DNA of 50,580 nucleotides from Aplysia californica (taxonomy: Eukaryota; Mollusca; Gastropoda; Aplysiida; Aplysiidae), in contig NW_004797847.1 in the NCBI RefSeq assembly GCF_000002075.1, positions 471,270 through 521,849 on the forward strand, written 5' to 3'. Position numbers and translations under genes: made by a program. Shown here in pieces: positions 46,347 through 50,580 of this stretch; within the stretch, counting starts at the first letter, position 1, and each line of letters opens with the position of its first letter. Below the pieces are notes generated by a model. It was not told the origin of the DNA. It worked only from the letters and a program-made list of their open reading frames with translations, and made no database searches.

Positions 46347-47824
46347 GTTGTTTGTTGTGAAAAGGTACGTAACTCTTATCTATTGGCATCAACCACTCTA
46401 AGAAATATGGGTAGACTCCCTTCACAATTGTTGCCCATTGATTGCCAGTTAGACGGATTGAATGAATCAATCTTGTTAAAAACCACAAAGGATTATGCCA
46501 CAGGCACTATTATTCACTTGGTGTATGGAATGTGCCATCAAGTTTCAATTTTTTAAAAATATTATGAACTATAACCCTTGTCTATGAGAAACCTTTCAAT
46601 GAAAAGACAAAACTTTTATGACTGCAACTATAATTTCACCTGTAAAGAATCTGGCAGTTGGTGGTAAACGTCGTCAACAAATACGATCGATCGAGCATTG
46701 AGCGAGCATCAGCGGATGGCTTCGGCTTCATCTTGCCATTCGGTATGCCGTCAAGCTTGATGAGAAACTTGTTTTTAAAATAAATACTGGATTAAGCTGA
46801 AACAGTAAAGGGATATTCCCTGTCACAGTAAGTAAAAATTTGATATCCTACATAATTATAAAATCGTACAATAATAATTAGCCTATTGGCCAATACAGTT
46901 GTGTAGTAGAAATCTAGCAGTAGATGAGTAGGAAATGCAGATCTTGGTTCCGAAGATGGATCAGACAATCAGTTAAATAGAATCTAGAAAATGTCAACGA
47001 TTAGAGGGATTACAGTAGTATGGTACCACAAGCCCCTGCTCTATGTTCTTGCCTGTTAAAGTCTTTTCTAGTAGATATACAGTTTCTATTGTCTTCTCTT
47101 TGTCCATATATATATATATAAATCCTATCTGCGCTACTACTACTACTGCTATTATTTTATAATCTGTACCCTGTGATGTCTATAATGTTTGTTGCACTAT
47201 AGTATAGTCTATACTTAATTAATTTAGATCTAGATTCTAGATCTGGATCTTAATTCTTATTAAATTCCCTTTCAATTTCCAATAAATAGTTAATTCCATA
47301 GGCAACCCCACGTTCAAACATTTTATTCAGATCTGGAGAACTCTCTAAGTAATAAGGCAAGGTAAGATTTAACTTGGCTACCACATTTCCGGAACCAATC
47401 CAAAATGTGTCCTAGTCATTTTGAAGAAAATCTCAACTGTGTAAAAAATTTGTAAAATAAAATGTCAAATTCAAATCAACTGTGGCAGCCAATGGTGTCG
47501 TGTAGTTTATTTTGTACACTGTACACAATCAGGATCAGAGGTTTGTGACACATCCCGTTGGTTTCATATGTTTTCGCAAGAGTGAAGCTGACAGCCAATA
47601 ACTACCCCCCCCCCTTCCTCACACACGCACTCAACTACAATGAGCCCTCCGAGACCTCTTCCATCATGCCTTTGTTAACGTTACGTTCATCCTTGAACCT
47701 ATGTAACAATGTGTTCCCAACACCCCAGGGCCATATTACGAATTTTTTAGCCAGACTACTAGATTTCTATGTGGTATTTGTTTTTGTTGATTGCTACAAA
47801 ACATACACACCATAGAATAAGGCT
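46347..47824. other. TIMM22 5' flank and intergenic DNA without a supported gene
   Basis: It includes the presumed TIMM22 promoter, with no clear motif. Short TATA repeats lie near 47105-47122, an AGATCT cluster at 47226-47250 and a poly-C run near 47605. No known repeat family was recognised. Confidence 0.5.
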
Positions 47825-48926
47825 GGCTCTATTTCTCCGAACGCTCGTGAAAATAAATTTGAGCTCTTACATTTCTGCGAACGGTTTCCGTTCTCGAGAT
47901 TTATATGATGATAATTGTGAGGCATTGTTGTGAAACTAGCGTCGATTTTGGAACACATGGGGTTATTTGTATCATCTTAACGGTTGTTTATTTCCTTTGC
48001 TTTCGATGGAAAAAATATCCATTTATCTTGAATAGAAGTCGAGATATTTGCAATAGAAGGAGGTGGGGTCGCCTGGTTTTGGAAGTTAAATTATTGAGAA
48101 AATGGCCGCAAAAGTTTGGTGACTTCCACAGCTTACAGTCCTTGGAAACGGCATATTTATATTTTTTGTCCCTTAAATCAATGTTTTTAAACAAAATCCA
48201 CACAAAGTGTTTTTGAAAGGACATTCAAGGTGTTGAGCTAAAAAACAAATATTCGAGAAAAAAAATTCAAAACTGGTCGAACAATGCCGATTTCTCAGAT
48301 TTCATTATTTTGACGAGCGCCTGATTTCCCCATGATGCCTGTCTGTCTGTCTCTCTCTCTCACAATTGCGAATGGAGTGGCCTGTGTGTGTATGTGTGTT
48401 AGTGAGTTTGCGTGTGTGTGTGTGAGTGAGTGTGCGTGTGTGTGTGTTTGTGTGTCATGTGTAGTGTGAGTGTGTGTGAGTGTGTCATGTGTAGTGTGAG
48501 TGTGTGTGAGTGAGTATGTGTATGTGTGTGTGTGAGGTGTAAACGGGGGGGGGGGGGGTTTTTTTTTGTTTACATGAAGGATTTTAGTTTTTGCCCGGTG
48601 ACTATTTGCAAAATAGTTTATTGCCAAGGTCGATCGGTCTTGTTTTCTCGTAATACCTTTTGAAGCCATTTTCAAATGAAGTATAGTCAGGGAACGTTGC
48701 CCCAACCACAACTGAAGTATCTGAATATTCAGACTTTTAAAAATCTCTAGCTCTAGAAATTGAATTCGAGGCAAAAAAATGCTTCTTCCCGGTCCTCGCT
48801 GAATGGCAGAATGAAAGATGATGCCTCAATCTCTCAATTGATAACCAAATTATCTCGAGAACGGAAACGGTTCGGAGAAATGAAATAGAGTTCAAGTTTA
48901 TTTTCCCGAACGTTCGGAGAAATAGT
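47825..48926. mobile_element. MITE-4, second copy, enlarged by an inner MITE-2
   Basis: Termini GGCTCTATTTCTCCGAACG and CGTTCGGAGAAATAG; interior inverted relative to the copy at 19281. A reversed, diverged MITE-2 lies at 47916-48336, followed by GT-rich microsatellites (48375-48540) and poly-G. Confidence 0.75.
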
Positions 48927-49023
48927 CACTTCGATACAATAATAATGCTAGTGGGTGGGTAGCCCTGGATTAATTTGATCTGACAGGCATTATCTTCTCT
49001 AAGGCTCAAAGTCATTTAATAAG

Positions 49024-49455
49024 TGAGGCAGAGTGGTGGAATCAAGCTCTTGTCAAAATAATCAAAGTGAAGAAACTTGCATTTTTCCACAGGTTTGTGA
49101 ATTTTCATCAAATTTTTTGTTTTTGGGCTACACCTTTCATGCCCATTAAAGAACTCATTTCTGTGTGGATTTTTCTGAAAAACGTTGATTAAAAGCACAA
49201 AAGATGTACATTTTCAGTTACCACGGACTCTTAAGCTAAGGAAATGAGTAATCTTTGGCAGACATTTTCTCACTAATTTTACCTCTGAAAACTGGTGACC
49301 CCCACCTCCTTCATTCTCAAATATCTCGACTTGTATTTGAGATAATGGATATTTTTTTTCATCCAAATAAAGGCAAGTGAACAAGCTTTAAAATGATACC
49401 AATAACTCTACATGCCCAACAATTGACGAGAGCCTGACTCCACCAACCTGCCTCA
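49024..49455 (+). mobile_element. MITE-2, full-length copy
   Basis: Termini TGAGGCAGAGTGGTGGAATC and the inverse-like CTCCACCAACCTGCCTCA. Confidence 0.8.
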
Positions 49456-49549
49456 CATAAGGTTTCATCAACTTTACCATCACAATCATATATTCCTTTT
49501 ATGCCATGTTATATTGTAAGGGTTGAAGCAACCCACCTGTTAAATGAAA

Positions 49550-49745
49550 GGAGAGAGAGAGAGAGAGAGAGATAGGGGGGAGGGGAGGGGAGGGAGAGAC
49601 AGACAGACAGGGACAGGGACAGAGAAAGAGAGACAGAGAGAGAGAGAGGGGGGGGCAGGGAGAGACAGATAGACAGGGACACAGACAGAGAAAGAGAGAG
49701 AGACGGAGACAGAGAGAGAGAGGTGGGGGGGAAGGGAGAAAGAGT
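49550..49745. repeat. GA-rich low-complexity tract
   Basis: GAGAGA runs mixed with GACAGACAGG and poly-G. The Ser/Leu/Pro-rich minus-strand frame here is not a gene. Confidence 0.9.
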
Positions 49746-49948
49746 GACAGAGAAAGAGAGACAGTAGGTGGAAGGGTGGGTGGTTGGGGGAGGGGGGGTA
49801 GTCTCGACTTGTTGGAAAACATGATACTGATAGTTATATTGCCTTGTGATTGTGATCTAAATTCTGTCGATTAGGGCGTAAGAAAGAGTTAAAACCTCTA
49901 TAAAAATCAACCATCTCTGAGCTGTCAGTGCCGCGGTAGACTGTGTGT

Positions 49949-50129
49949 GTGGGTGGTTTGCGGGTGCTCTGGTGTGGTCTGCTTCTTCTTTCCTATCAAA
50001 CATCTATCGTCCTCTCCCCTCCTTCTTTTTTATGTTTGTTACTCTCTTGTAACACCTCTAATCTTCTGACGCTCAAATGACTTTATGCGGTTGTGAGCGC
50101 CGTAAAACCTCTACTAAGACTAAAAACTA
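49949..50129 (+). repeat. SINE-A with 10-bp target-site duplication
   Basis: AGACTGTGTG lies at 49938-49947 and 50130-50139. Full-length, GCGCTC-like variant with one arm change. 50140-50580 holds nothing I recognise. Confidence 0.85.
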
Positions 50130-50580
50130 AGACTGTGTGGCGCCGCGCGGGCCCCAGTCTCCTCACGCTGACATATGACACCTGTTTCACTTTAACTAAA
50201 TCCGGATAAAATGCTAGTACACCTCTTCGGCGGATGTTTCATGAACCGCTTCGGAAAATGGGTTAGAACCACTTCGAGAAACGGGTTATAACCGCTTCAA
50301 CAATAAATAGGTGCGCTCACTTCGACATACGGATTAGTAAAGAGAGTTTAAGGAGTCTGAATTCGAACAACGTTTCTTTGAGAATTATCCGATCCGATTA
50401 TCCGGATAGGTTAACCGGATTGTGCCCACCACTACCGCACGCTGACATGTGACACCTGTTTCGTGATGCCAGCCAATCGGGTACTCTCGGGTCAATTCTG
50501 TACTCGCTTCTTATCTTGTTTTTTCTCTCCATCCTGGATTTTTGCGTCCCCTTTTATTTGATTGATTCCCCACCCGCCTA

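Noticed and set aside
46660-46800. Possible minus-strand exon (FLIKLDGIPNGKM, donor-like end)
   Set aside because: About 45 codons are open, but no family is recognised and no partner exon or good acceptor was seen; too weak to report as a gene.

Overview
The window looks like nuclear DNA of an invertebrate animal, most likely a marine mollusc and perhaps a gastropod. It is intron-rich and AT-rich, carries animal housekeeping genes, and its introns are packed with SINEs, LINE fragments, MITEs and microsatellites. The phylum is inferred from the general style of genes and repeats, not from a marker. I saw no LTR retroelement, virus-like element or bacterial gene.

Three host genes can be read exon by exon with continuous phase. 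ANAPC7 (anaphase-promoting complex subunit 7, minus strand, 16 exons) fills 5-16209 and loses only its C-terminal tail at the left edge. GLE1 (mRNA export factor, plus strand, 14 exons) runs from 17249 to 36276. TIMM22 (mitochondrial carrier translocase, minus strand, 4 exons) runs from 46346 down to 42154. ANAPC7 and GLE1 are head to head over about 1.04 kb, so 16210-17248 probably holds both promoters. GLE1 and TIMM22 converge across about 5.9 kb of repeats, and 46347-50580 is repeat-rich intergenic DNA without a gene I can support. The genes serve separate processes (mitotic ubiquitination, mRNA export, mitochondrial import).

Repeats dominate. SINE-A (about 180 bp) reads from a GTGGGTGGTTGGCGGG head to an (ACTAAA)n tail, with about 40 full or partial copies. 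SINE-B (about 350 bp) shares its 3' end. tSINE is tRNA-derived. MITE-1 (about 245 bp), MITE-2 (about 430 bp), MITE-3 (about 300 bp), MITE-4 (about 530 bp or more) and MITE-5 (200 bp) all have terminal inverted repeats. There are also foldback elements, pieces of at least four LINE lineages and several tandem arrays.

The most interesting pattern concerns SINE-A and SINE-B. Essentially every genic copy lies in the sense direction of its host gene. About half of all 3' splice sites have a SINE tail, which resembles the branch-point motif UACUAAC, within about 90 bases upstream. The shared 3' end has two hairpins whose arms differ by compensating changes between subfamilies. Some copies are flanked by unusually long (40-60 bp) direct repeats. 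A second item is GLE1 exon 12, whose two splice boundaries are both tandemly duplicated; the extra donor would add 45 residues in frame.
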